Assembly (NCBI GenBank): GCA_038046485.1
Contig: JBBSWA010000033.1
Span: 1-50,810 of the forward strand
Length of the DNA: 50,810 nt
Source: JBBSWA01 sp038046485
Lineage (GTDB): Archaea; Nanobdellota; Nanobdellia; Woesearchaeales; SM23-78
Reading direction: 5' to 3'
In this document: one piece after another, positions 8,524-16,001 of the stretch
Position numbering within the stretch: position 1 is the stretch's first letter
Layout: every line of letters starts with the position of its first letter
Notes under the pieces: model-generated
The model's database searches: none
Told to the model about the DNA's origin: nothing
Seen by the model: only the letters and a program-made list of their open reading frames with translations
Translations under genes and position numbers: made by a program

Positions 8524-8829
8524 TCATTTTAAAAGAGCCAATCCCTCTTGATATTCTTCGACTGTTAAATCGTGCTTTATTCCTGCTTTGGCTGCTTCAT
8601 CCATTACTTCACTTAGAGTTAAGCCTGTAGCTTCTGCGACTTTATCTAGTGAACATTTTCCTTCTCGATAAAGGTTTAAGTATTTTGTGAGTAAGAGTTG
8701 TTTTCTTCCTATTACAATGAGCTCCTTCAGTGCTTCTGTTTTGTTTATCATTTCTTCCTTAGCTGTTTGTTCTACCATTGCCACAATGTTTTCTGATAAG
8801 CGTACTCCTAAAAACTTAGCTTGCGTCAT
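8524..8829 (-). CDS. UPF0175-like antitoxin of a PIN TA pair
   Basis: A 101-residue small DNA-binding-type protein. N-terminus KFLGVRLSENIVAMVEQTAKEEMINKTEALKELIVIG looks like a ribbon-helix-helix segment. The C-terminus YREGKCSLDKVAEATGLTLSEVMDEAAKAGI is the helix-turn-helix typical of UPF0175 antitoxins. It overlaps the upstream PIN gene by 4 nt, so toxin precedes antitoxin, the usual order for UPF0175/DUF3368 pairs. Predicted role: bind and neutralise the PIN nuclease and repress the operon. Function inferred from family and context. Confidence 0.8.
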   Translation of the reverse strand: MTQAKFLGVRLSENIVAMVEQTAKEEMINKTEALKELIVIGRKQLLLTKYLNLYREGKCSLDKVAEATGLTLSEVMDEAAKAGIKHDLTVEEYQEGLALLK

Positions 8830-9317
8830 TTTATGCCCTCCAATGCTTTTTCAATTATATTTTTTTCGAATCGTCCTTTTTCTTCTAATATTTTTATGGC
8901 TTGTATCACTTTCTCACGGCTTATCCTTTTTTTCTTATATAAACTTATTGTAACTTGTATTGAGCTTAAGAGGGCGAGGTTGTTTATCTTGGCTGCTTTT
9001 CTTCCTTGCTTGTCATCCGTGGCAACCATCGATTTTTCTTTTATTGCCACAGCAATCGTTGAAGCCTCTCCTTTACCCATATTGAAATCTTGTACCAATT
9101 TTTCCACCATCTTCCTATCCGAATCTACTTGTTTCAACTTATTTTCTTTCTGTAATTTATCCACCAAAAAGGCGTCTTGAAACATCTTACTCTTGCCTTC
9201 CATGACCTCATCGTAAACGTACTTTGTGACTGCGATGTTATAATTTTCTAACGCTGTTTCTAGTACCGAAGCCTTTGCTAGCAATATAAGCGTACAAGCG
9301 TCCATGAATATCTCCAT
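8826..9317 (-). CDS. PIN-domain (DUF3368-like) RNase toxin
   Basis: A 163-residue PIN-like protein. N-terminal MEIFMDACTLILLAKASVLE holds the first acidic catalytic residue, GKGEASTIAVAIKEKS gives the middle Glu, and VATDDKQGRKAAK the later Asp pair. This order is typical of DUF3368 PIN proteins, metal-dependent RNases acting as TA toxins. The ATG at 9317 was chosen because it matches the PIN fold start and lies about 29 nt from a TATA-like ATTTATAAAGG. A three-residue longer start at 9326 is possible. The C-terminal half (KKKRISREKVIQAIKILEEKG) is helical. Convergent with the Tyr-rich gene. Confidence 0.83.
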   Translation of the reverse strand: MEIFMDACTLILLAKASVLETALENYNIAVTKYVYDEVMEGKSKMFQDAFLVDKLQKENKLKQVDSDRKMVEKLVQDFNMGKGEASTIAVAIKEKSMVATDDKQGRKAAKINNLALLSSIQVTISLYKKKRISREKVIQAIKILEEKGRFEKNIIEKALEGIK

Positions 9318-9318
9318 A

Positions 9319-9350
9319 TTTAACACTATTAAATATTGTTAAATTTATAA
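9319..9350 (-). promoter_or_regulatory. Promoter and palindromic operator of the PIN TA pair
   Basis: The inverted repeat TTTAACA (9319-9325) / TGTTAAA (9337-9343) with an 11-nt spacer lies between the TATA-like ATTTATAAA (about 9342-9350) and the toxin start. This is where an autoregulating antitoxin would bind. The site is seen directly; the regulatory role is inferred. Confidence 0.55.
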
Positions 9351-9402
9351 AGGTTTCGGATTCTATGGGTAACTATTTAAAAACAACTGCCTAGAAAAAA
9401 TA

Positions 9403-10296
9403 ATGCCTGAGAACAAGTGGGCAGAACTACGAAGAGCCCTTATCCAAAAACTGCGCAAAGAAGGCGTTCGTGAAGGAATGCCCTTCAACGCTGAGATCGC
9501 CCTTGCTAAATACCTTGAAAGCAAGCTGATGCATGCTGCAAAAATTTATCAACCCAGCTTAACTCAAGGAAAAAAATGCCGATTTCTAGATTGCCTACGA
9601 ATTGTATGGAACTCATATACTGCTAACACTTTCTTTGTTGACGACCCCCTCATACAAAAAGTCTACCCAGAAGTATGCAAACCGATTACTTTCCATATGG
9701 AAGCAGAAATAGACCGCGTTCAGGCATGGGTAGAATCTCATGATGCCTATTTAGGTATGCATATCTGCATTGGGATTTTAGAACAGGCCACCACTGATGA
9801 AGATTTTAGAAAAAACCTAGTGGCTATCATTAGCAGAGTCTATCATGAATGCGACCATATCTATTTTCCAAGCCATACTGCTGAAATCGATACGATCAAA
9901 AAACGGATGTTATACCAGATGGACGAAGCTGAAATCAGAGCCTTTAGCAAGCAAATTGCCTACCTCTATTTTTCTATACTTCCTGGAAAACCTTTTAGCT
10001 ATGATACCTTTAAAGATTATATAATAAAACACTGCTCAGCAGATAAAGAATACTATCTCATCCAATTTCTAGAATTCTTCAAGAACCCTTCAGAAACTCC
10101 TTTCAAAAAAAGAGAAGCCATCGAGTTTGCAGAAGAAGTGACAATGGGGCAGCATCCTGAATTTACTAAAGACACTCTCAGCCGCACATTTAGACTTTAC
10201 ATGCAATACATCACCCTTTTTGTGGCTTATCTCAACCAAACTAAAGAAATCGAAGATGCTGGAGAGGTACCTGATTATATGAAAGAAGTTTTATGA
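9403..10296 (+). CDS. Unknown protein with HExxH zincin-like motif
   Basis: A 297-residue protein of no family I recognise. Residues 148-152 read HECDH within ISRVYHECDHIYFPSHTAEID, which fits the HExxH zinc-binding motif. About 25 residues later MDEAEIRAFSKQIAYLY offers acidic residues (E175, E177) spaced as a possible third ligand, as in gluzincin-like peptidases. The remainder is helical and soluble, with no signal peptide, so any activity would be cytoplasmic. ATTTAAAAA at 9374-9382 is centred about 25 nt before the ATG, supporting the start. It precedes tldD, itself an HExxxH metalloprotease, but from a separate promoter. Peptidase function is inference from the motif alone. Confidence 0.6.
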   Translation: MPENKWAELRRALIQKLRKEGVREGMPFNAEIALAKYLESKLMHAAKIYQPSLTQGKKCRFLDCLRIVWNSYTANTFFVDDPLIQKVYPEVCKPITFHMEAEIDRVQAWVESHDAYLGMHICIGILEQATTDEDFRKNLVAIISRVYHECDHIYFPSHTAEIDTIKKRMLYQMDEAEIRAFSKQIAYLYFSILPGKPFSYDTFKDYIIKHCSADKEYYLIQFLEFFKNPSETPFKKREAIEFAEEVTMGQHPEFTKDTLSRTFRLYMQYITLFVAYLNQTKEIEDAGEVPDYMKEVL

Positions 10297-10319
10297 CTTT
10301 TTTATTTTCAACCTCGATT

Positions 10320-10356
10320 TATAAACCATCAACGCAAATTATATAAACCATCGACG
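10320..10356 (+). promoter_or_regulatory. Duplicated TATA element before tldD
   Basis: TATAAACCATCAACG (10320-10334) and TATAAACCATCGACG (10342-10356) form a 14/15 direct repeat, 22 nt apart, each carrying a TATA-like core. The second core is centred 26 nt before the ATG at 10371. The duplication could give tandem promoters or repeated regulator sites. Confidence 0.55.
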
Positions 10357-10370
10357 GAAACCTGATGAAG

Positions 10371-11792
10371 ATGGATGAAGATCTCGTACACTTTGCGATT
10401 CAATTCTTAGAAAAGAAGGGGTGCAGCTATGTGGAAGCAAGGTTGGAAGAGAGCGAGGGACATGACTTTATCCTGAAAAATGGAACGATTGACCTTGCAG
10501 GGTATGGCCAAGTTCAAGGCCTGGGTGTGCGGTTCTTACTTAAAAATAAACTCAACTTTGTGAGCACGAATGAACTGCAACGAAGCGCGATTCAACAAAA
10601 ACTGCAGACGGCCCTGCATCACGCCCAAAAAGCCCAACGATATTCGGAAGAAGTTACTTTAAGCATGGAAGAGCCCTATCAAGACAGGTATGTTGTAAAG
10701 GCCCAGGTTGACCCCCAGAAGTTAGATCCTGAAACTAAAATTCGTTTTTTGAAAGAACTCGATCAAGACTTGCTTGCAACGGGCGTTCAAATGCCCAGCC
10801 GCTACTTGCATTACACTGATAGTCAGACAACTGAATATCTAGCAACGCGCGAAGGCATCCGCCTGACTCAAACAATTCCCAAAGTACACTTCTTTTACAA
10901 TTACATCATTCAAGTAGGAAAAGAGACCAGCCAAAAATTCTGCGAGTACGGAGCAACACAAGGCTGGGAAGGACTCCTTGGCTGGAAATTAAACCAAGTT
11001 TTACCTGAACAAGCCAACGCCTTGTATAAAAATGTCACCGAAGGAAAAGCGGCTCCTAAAGAGAATTTGGATGTTGTTGTAAGCCCTGAAATGACTGGCA
11101 TTATGGTCCATGAAAGCGTAGGACACCCCTATGAAGCAGACCGCATTCTTGGTCGCGAGGCTGCCCAAGCCGGGGAGAGTTTTATTACGCCTGAGATGAT
11201 TGGCAGCCGCATTGGAAATGACTGTGTTACGGTTTGTGATGATCCCACCCTACTGGGGGGATATGGACACTATAAATACGACAATGAAGGCGTACGCGCT
11301 CGGCGTAAATACTTGATTAAGAAAGGAATGATCCATGAATTTTTACATAACCGAGAAACCTCTGCGGCCATGAATCACGGCAAAAGCAATGGCAGCAGCC
11401 GGGCAACGGACTATGACAAAGAAAGCATCATCCGCATGAGCAATACGATCTTGCTTCCTGGAGAGTATAAGGATGAAGAAGAACTCTTTGAAGGCATCAA
11501 ACTCGGTGTTTGGATCAAGAATTACATGGAATGGAACATTGATGATAAACGATTGAATGCACGCTATACTGGAGCTGAAGCCTACCTGATTAAAAATGGG
11601 AAGATTGCCGAACCGGTACGAAACCCTACTCTTGAGATTACAACTCCCAAACTATGGAGCAGTGTGGATGCGGTTGCACAAAATAGTGCGTACTATGCTG
11701 GGAACTGCGGCAAGGGAGAGCCCATGCAAGGCATCCCTGTCTGGTTCGGCGGACCGAGTATGCGCCTACGCAATTTGAAGTTACGAACGTGA
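10371..11792 (+). CDS. tldD: TldD metalloprotease subunit
   Basis: A 473-residue TldD protein. The signature MVHESVGHPYEADRILG (about residue 244) carries the HExxxH zinc motif. TldD is the catalytic half of the TldD/PmbA (TldE) heterodimer that degrades unfolded or modified peptides through a narrow channel. Other conserved blocks are the GNDCVTVCDDPT region, the Y-DNEGVRARRKYLIKKG turn, and a C-terminal GxGEP...GGPSMR. The ATG at 10371 fits the TATA spacing; an ATG two codons earlier (10365) is equally in frame. The partner pmbA follows after a 197-nt gap filled by a palindromic element. Confidence 0.95.
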   Translation: MDEDLVHFAIQFLEKKGCSYVEARLEESEGHDFILKNGTIDLAGYGQVQGLGVRFLLKNKLNFVSTNELQRSAIQQKLQTALHHAQKAQRYSEEVTLSMEEPYQDRYVVKAQVDPQKLDPETKIRFLKELDQDLLATGVQMPSRYLHYTDSQTTEYLATREGIRLTQTIPKVHFFYNYIIQVGKETSQKFCEYGATQGWEGLLGWKLNQVLPEQANALYKNVTEGKAAPKENLDVVVSPEMTGIMVHESVGHPYEADRILGREAAQAGESFITPEMIGSRIGNDCVTVCDDPTLLGGYGHYKYDNEGVRARRKYLIKKGMIHEFLHNRETSAAMNHGKSNGSSRATDYDKESIIRMSNTILLPGEYKDEEELFEGIKLGVWIKNYMEWNIDDKRLNARYTGAEAYLIKNGKIAEPVRNPTLEITTPKLWSSVDAVAQNSAYYAGNCGKGEPMQGIPVWFGGPSMRLRNLKLRT

Positions 11793-11810
11793 TAACTATG
11801 AACTCGATTA

Positions 11811-11983
11811 TATTTAGCATCTGCAAAATTCTTGCTTCACTTCCTGTAAGAGCTGCGTTCCCGTATGGAGTGCTCAGAAATGTTTGCATTTCTGGCACGC
11901 CAAGAGCTTCGCTCTTGAGCGCAACCCCTCGCAACGCTCCCACTGTGTTTACTCAACGAATTTTGCCCGGAGGATGCTAAATA
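11811..11983. repeat. Palindromic element E1 (GATGC family)
   Basis: Outer arms TATTTAGCATC (11811-11821) and GATGCTAAATA (11973-11983) pair perfectly over 11 bp. Next come GCAAAATT / AATTTTGC, then a one-sided right-hand internal loop (CCGGAG). Inside are a GCGTT/AACGC stem, a CCGTATGG turn, and two perfect hairpins: CAGAAATG-tttg-CATTTCTG, extended by GTGC/GCAC around a T bulge, and CAAGAGC-ttc-GCTCTTG. It fills the tldD-pmbA gap, so it is probably transcribed in that mRNA. Related copies are at 20604, 27450, 48883 and 49447. Confidence 0.8.
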
Positions 11984-11989
11984 AATACC

Positions 11990-13309
11990 ATGGAAATCCT
12001 ACCTTATTTACTAAAAAAACTACAGCAACTTGGAGCAGAAGATGTTGTCTTACAGTACAATGAAGAAGAAAGCACCCTGCTTAAGTTTGCGAATGATAAA
12101 CTGGTGAATCATAAAAGCTGGACAGCAACGGGGACGGGCATTTTTGTTGCTTACAAAAAAAGAATTGTTTCGACTTCACTCCATGAGAATACAACTCAAG
12201 CAGCGGATGCCATTGCCAAAAAAACCATTGAACTTGCTAAATTATCTGAGCCAAATCCGAATTACCACGGAATTGCGCAAGGCTTTAAGACGCGCCCTCC
12301 TGTCGAAGAATTGTATGACCCTAAAGTCAAAGACGCAGAACTGGTAGATATCTATCAAGAAAGCCTACAAAAAGCTCAACAATATGGTGCTACGCGAAAT
12401 AGCGGCATCTTACAAAGCCGCATTGTCAAAACCAATCTCCTTACGAGTGGTGGAATTGAAGCTAAGGAAGAAAAAACAGGATTGTATTATAGCATTCGAA
12501 GCTTTACCGACAAAGACGCTTCAGGCCATGGGGTTGCTACGAGCAATATGCTAGCTAAGTTTAAACCACAAAAAGCGGCACAGGAAGCAGCTGAGACTGC
12601 TGTAGATGGAAAGAACCCTAAATCAGGAATAGCTGGGAAATATGACATCTTGTTTCATCCTCACCCCATCTCCCATGTCTGGGAAAATATTGGACAAAGT
12701 GTTAGCCCCTACAATGTCGATGCAGGCTTCTCCTGCCTGAAAAATAAAGTCGGGGAAAAGATTGGCAGTGACTTGGTTACCTTACATGATGATGCCCGTC
12801 TTAAGAATGGATTTCATAGCACGGCGTTTGACGCAGAAGGAGTCCCCAGCCAAGATACTTGCTTGATCAAAAAAGGCGTGTTTCAAACTTACTTGCACAA
12901 TACGAGTACCGCTCACAAGTATGGTGTGAGCACTACCGGAAATGCCGGACTGCTTTCTCCTGAGCCTTCTAATTTAGTTGTTTCACCCGGCGATCAGACG
13001 ACCGAAGAAATGATTCAAGGCATGAAAAAGGGACTGTATGTGACGAATGTATGGTATACTCGTTTTCAAAATTATGAGAAAGGAGACTTTTCGACGATTC
13101 CTCGCGATGGGCTCTTCTACATTGAGAATGGCAAGATTCAATATCCTGTCAAGGAGTTACGTATCAGTGAAAACCTTCTTCGGATCCTAAAGAATGTGAT
13201 CGCCCTTGGACGAAAAAGCGAACAAGTCTACAGCTGGGAAGTGAATACGCCTACCCTTACCCCGCATGTGCTAGTGAAGGATTGCAATGTGACCAAGCCG
13301 ACGGCCTAG
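11990..13309 (+). CDS. pmbA: PmbA/TldE protease partner subunit
   Basis: A 439-residue PmbA/TldE protein, the non-metal-binding partner of TldD. Seen: N-terminal EILPYLLKKLQQLGAEDVVLQYNEEES, a region aligning with TldD but without HExxxH (HPHPISHVWENIG in its place), and C-terminal STTGNAGLLSPEPSNLVVSPGD and NVWYTRFQNYEKGDFSTIPRDG. The ATG follows element E1 by 6 nt; GGAGG inside the right arm of E1 (11969-11973) lies 16 nt upstream, too far for an ideal ribosome site. The last codons (VTKPTA then stop) recur diverged beyond the next TA module at 13856-13882. The stop directly abuts the convergent toxin gene. Confidence 0.93.
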   Translation: MEILPYLLKKLQQLGAEDVVLQYNEEESTLLKFANDKLVNHKSWTATGTGIFVAYKKRIVSTSLHENTTQAADAIAKKTIELAKLSEPNPNYHGIAQGFKTRPPVEELYDPKVKDAELVDIYQESLQKAQQYGATRNSGILQSRIVKTNLLTSGGIEAKEEKTGLYYSIRSFTDKDASGHGVATSNMLAKFKPQKAAQEAAETAVDGKNPKSGIAGKYDILFHPHPISHVWENIGQSVSPYNVDAGFSCLKNKVGEKIGSDLVTLHDDARLKNGFHSTAFDAEGVPSQDTCLIKKGVFQTYLHNTSTAHKYGVSTTGNAGLLSPEPSNLVVSPGDQTTEEMIQGMKKGLYVTNVWYTRFQNYEKGDFSTIPRDGLFYIENGKIQYPVKELRISENLLRILKNVIALGRKSEQVYSWEVNTPTLTPHVLVKDCNVTKPTA

Positions 13310-13636
13310 CTATTCAGAAAACCTTGTTTTTAAAGAATAAAGCCGCTTCCTAAAATTTCTATAGGCCTTATCATGTTTATCAATGACTAACATCCAAATC
13401 TCATTTCCTAAAATATAATAAATCAAACGGGTATTTGAAGTGATCTCTTCTCGATAACAATTTGAACCACCTGAGAGATGCTTTAACCTAAGTGGATTTG
13501 CCTTAATCTTTTCTTTCTTAGCCTCAAAAATTTCGATATCATTCTTGGAAAGCTTACCTAAATCCTTAAAGAACTCTGAATGAAACCTAACTACGAACTT
13601 TCCCAACCTTAACCCCTCTCTTTTCAAGATAGGCAT
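13310..13636 (-). CDS. RelE/ParE-superfamily toxin
   Basis: A protein of up to 108 residues with the compact RelE fold pattern: VRFHSEFFKDLGKLSKND, PLRLKHLSGGSNCYREEIT, TRLIYYILGNEIWMLVIDKHDKAYRNFRKRL. RelE toxins cleave mRNA on the ribosome. The ATG at 13636 overlaps the antitoxin gene by 50 nt; a TTG at 13606 just after GAGGGG is a plausible shorter start closer to the fold. Its stop touches the pmbA stop back to back. The pair is bracketed by two copies of the pmbA gene end. Confidence 0.78.
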   Translation of the reverse strand: MPILKREGLRLGKFVVRFHSEFFKDLGKLSKNDIEIFEAKKEKIKANPLRLKHLSGGSNCYREEITSNTRLIYYILGNEIWMLVIDKHDKAYRNFRKRLYSLKTRFSE

Positions 13637-13796
13637 AATACTCTTTCTCCGACTTTCCTTTCTCTCTACCCGTGTCTATATCTAGAATTCTTTGCCTTAC
13701 CTTAACATCTAGGGCCATCTCTACATCATCAATTAACATTTCTACATCAGACAGGATCTTCGTAAAAACTTGCTTAGGAATAACAATCGACTCCAT
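13587..13796 (-). CDS. Antitoxin of the RelE-like pair
   Basis: A 69-residue acidic-to-basic protein directly upstream of, and overlapping, the RelE-like toxin. N-terminal MESIVIPKQVFTKILSDVEMLIDDVEMAL is a coiled helical segment; the C-terminus DIDTGREKGKSEKEYYAYLEKRGV resembles the toxin-wrapping tail seen in antitoxins of archaeal RelE pairs. No clear DNA-binding motif is visible. Identification rests on size, overlap and partner. Confidence 0.68.
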   Translation of the reverse strand: MESIVIPKQVFTKILSDVEMLIDDVEMALDVKVRQRILDIDTGREKGKSEKEYYAYLEKRGVKVGKVRS

Positions 13797-13855
13797 AACC
13801 TACAAGAAGCGATGATCCCTTAAATAGTTATCGGGATTTTAATTGACCTAGTTAC

Positions 13856-13882
13856 TGTCATGTGACCAAGCCTACGGCGTAG
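13856..13882 (+). pseudogene. Displaced copy of the pmbA 3' end
   Basis: Nine codons reading CHVTKPTA-stop match the last nine codons of pmbA (CNVTKPTA-stop, 13283-13309) at 23 of 27 bases. Three of the four differences are third-position silent changes. The copy lies on the far side of the RelE-like TA module. It has no start and is a remnant, so the module appears to have been inserted together with, or in front of, a diverged gene end. Confidence 0.65.
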
Positions 13883-13945
13883 GCAGACAAAATTTATAAG
13901 GAAGACACCCGTTCATGAATTGTATAGATTATAAGGATAATAAGA

Positions 13946-14098
13946 ATGATCTTATGTGTCTCAAAAAATAAAATCATCATCACCCTTGTACTCTTACTCT
14001 GCTTATCCCTCTTTGTCAATTTCTTCCACCCCAAAAATAAGGGGAAAGCTTTAAAAATACTCCCCACAAAGTTTATATATAAAGGGATCTATACCTAA
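13946..14098 (+). CDS. Possible 50-residue single-span membrane protein
   Basis: A short frame with a basic N-terminus (VSKNK), a strong hydrophobic stretch IIITLVLLLCLSLFVNFF, then a basic tail (HPKNKGKALK). A TATA-like TTTATAAGG lies at about 13891-13899 and AAGGA is 8-9 nt before the ATG. Its 3' end overlaps the TATA box of PAN. It is too short and unfamiliar to assign, and could be a chance frame in an AT-rich spacer. The rest of the 13797-14104 gap holds the pmbA remnant and the PAN promoter. Confidence 0.35.
   Translation: MILCVSKNKIIITLVLLLCLSLFVNFFHPKNKGKALKILPTKFIYKGIYT
14072..14084 (+). promoter_or_regulatory. TATA box of PAN
   Basis: TTTATATATAAAG is centred about 27 nt before the ATG at 14105, giving a leaderless start. 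The preceding purine-rich GG/AAAG bases could serve as a BRE. Confidence 0.6.
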
Positions 14099-14104
14099 TC
14101 TTAC

Positions 14105-15274
14105 ATGAGTGACCCTTCTGATGCCGTTGTTAATGCCGACCTAAAGGCAACCTCTGAAGGTCCGGTCTTCTCGTTTACCACGACTTCCGGGCTTAACCTT
14201 GAAGAAGAAAATAAGCTATTGCGCGAGACGGTTCACCAGCTCAAAGAAGAAGTGAACAAGTATCGAACGCCTGCCCTGATGCTGGCGGACGTTGTAGACT
14301 TAATGGATGGCAAGGCCGTCATCAAAATCCCCAATGGAAACAAATTCCTTGTTGAAATTGCCGGACACGTCCAAAATGTGGCCCCCGGCCATTCTGTTCT
14401 CATCGAACAAAAAAACCTCACCGTTGTGGATAAGATTGAAACCAACACCAAATTCCATGCTGAAAAGTTTGTCATCATCGAAAAACCCAATGTACCCTGG
14501 AGCCAAGTGGGTGGCTTAAAAAGCCAAATCGTTGACATCAAAGAAGTCATTGAACTCCCCCTCACCCACCCTGAACTATTCAAGAAAGTAGGCATCACAC
14601 CCCCTAAAGGTATCTTGCTCTATGGACCACCTGGAACGGGGAAGACCTTACTTGCCAAGGCTGTTGCTTCTAGCGCTCACTGTACCTTCATTGAAATTGT
14701 GGCTTCTGAATTGGTTCAGAAGTTCATTGGAGAAGGCGCCAAACTTGTAAAAGAGATCTTTGAACTTGCACGCGCCAAAGCCCCAAGCATTGTCTTCATT
14801 GATGAGCTCGATGCCCTTGCTGCACGAAGAGTTGAACTCGGAACCTCGGGCGAACGCGAGGTTCAACGCACCTTCATGCAACTCCTTGCTGAATTGGACG
14901 GATTTAAACCCCTAGATAATGTTAAGATCATTGGCTGCACCAACCGCAAAGACATTTTAGACCCAGCTATATTAAGACCTGGACGGCTTGATCGACTCAT
15001 TGAAGTGACACACCCCAGCAAAGAAGGCATTTGCGATATCTTCAAGATCCACAGCCAAAACATGCGCTTCCAGGCCAACCTCGTTCCTAGCAAATTTTTG
15101 GATCACCTTGAAGAATTCTCCGGCGCTGAAATCAAATCCGTATGCACGGAAGCTGGCTACTTTGCCATCCGAGCAAGCCGCACGGTCATCAATGAACAAG
15201 ACCTCAAATCCGCCATTCAAAAAGTACGAAAAGAAGAAAATACGAGTAATGATTATTTAGGGATGTTTGGCTGA
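14105..15274 (+). CDS. pan: Proteasome-activating nucleotidase (PAN)
   Basis: A 389-residue AAA+ ATPase of the PAN/Rpt type that unfolds substrates and feeds them to the 20S proteasome. Order: N-terminal coiled coil (about 33-55), OB domain (about 60-125), AAA+ core with Walker A GPPGTGKT (174-181), Walker B IVFIDELDA (about 230), arginine fingers in RPGRLDR (about 298) and a C-terminal helical lid. The C-terminus ends YLGMFG. A canonical HbYX gate-opening tail is absent, with MFG as the nearest equivalent (Phe for Tyr). No proteasome subunit gene is in the window. Its end overlaps the convergent unknown gene by 22 nt. Confidence 0.93.
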   Translation: MSDPSDAVVNADLKATSEGPVFSFTTTSGLNLEEENKLLRETVHQLKEEVNKYRTPALMLADVVDLMDGKAVIKIPNGNKFLVEIAGHVQNVAPGHSVLIEQKNLTVVDKIETNTKFHAEKFVIIEKPNVPWSQVGGLKSQIVDIKEVIELPLTHPELFKKVGITPPKGILLYGPPGTGKTLLAKAVASSAHCTFIEIVASELVQKFIGEGAKLVKEIFELARAKAPSIVFIDELDALAARRVELGTSGEREVQRTFMQLLAELDGFKPLDNVKIIGCTNRKDILDPAILRPGRLDRLIEVTHPSKEGICDIFKIHSQNMRFQANLVPSKFLDHLEEFSGAEIKSVCTEAGYFAIRASRTVINEQDLKSAIQKVRKEENTSNDYLGMFG

Positions 15275-15924
15275 TTTCTAAAATAATTTCTTAGTGCCTC
15301 TTCCAACGCTGATTTTTCTGTTTGACTATTGCAAAAACCGTTTGAATTGCTAAGATCTGGTGCGTCAAAGTGTTCCTGCCTCATCAACCCCGATTCTGGA
15401 TGGATTGTTTTCCAAATCCCCTTTTCAGATAAGTCTAGCCTTTCTACTAAAGCCCCACTTCCACCTCTTCTCAATCGAAAGTTTGCGTCCTCCACCCAAA
15501 GTGAACAAGCAACTTGATGGTCTAAGTCATACAATTGAGAAGCCGCACACGCAAAAACCGCATTATGACCATAAGGGATTGAATGCCACGAAGCTGGATG
15601 TGGAGGTTCCTGAATTTTTTTTGCATCTTTTTCATTGAGTAATATTTTTGTCACTAAACCTGTATCTGCTAAACGAGACAGGTAATTTCCCTCCCGAGAT
15701 TCCCTTGTTTTAATCGATAAAGCCTGCTTTAAGGCCTCACTTAATGGATCTTTTCCTTTTACTCCACTATGTCGAGTATACGCCTCTTCTTGAGATAAAT
15801 GTGCAGCACCTAAGACTTCTCTGAACCAATCTGCACACCCATTGCTCAATCGCTTTACTAGAGGATCCAAAAGACCTGCCTCTAAAACAGCTTTATATGC
15901 TTCTGCAGAAGGTTCAATACGCAT
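15253..15924 (-). CDS. Unknown soluble protein
   Basis: A 223-residue protein with no family I recognise. Notable segments are WFREVLGAAHLSQEEAYTRH (about 33-52), SRLADTGLVTKILLNEKDA, a His-rich EPPHPASWHSIPYGHNAVFACAASQLYDL (about 128-156) and SLWVEDANFRLRRGGSGALVERLDL. It has no signal peptide or membrane span. The ATG at 15924 begins the regular sequence (MRIEPSAEAYKAV); an earlier in-frame ATG at 15984 adds 20 residues. The 3' end overlaps PAN convergently. Function unknown. Confidence 0.65.
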   Translation of the reverse strand: MRIEPSAEAYKAVLEAGLLDPLVKRLSNGCADWFREVLGAAHLSQEEAYTRHSGVKGKDPLSEALKQALSIKTRESREGNYLSRLADTGLVTKILLNEKDAKKIQEPPHPASWHSIPYGHNAVFACAASQLYDLDHQVACSLWVEDANFRLRRGGSGALVERLDLSEKGIWKTIHPESGLMRQEHFDAPDLSNSNGFCNSQTEKSALEEALRNYFRNQPNIPK

Positions 15925-16001
15925 TCTAAAAAAGACTAATAAATCCAGGTCATTATAAAGATTATTATGCCAAAACCTAATCATTCCAGGATGCTATGAA
16001 G

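Noticed and set aside
8360..9402. Gene-end duplication around the first PIN TA pair
   Set aside because: Only a weak CAACTG...CTA(A)GAA similarity between the Tyr-rich gene end and the far flank; not distinguishable from chance.
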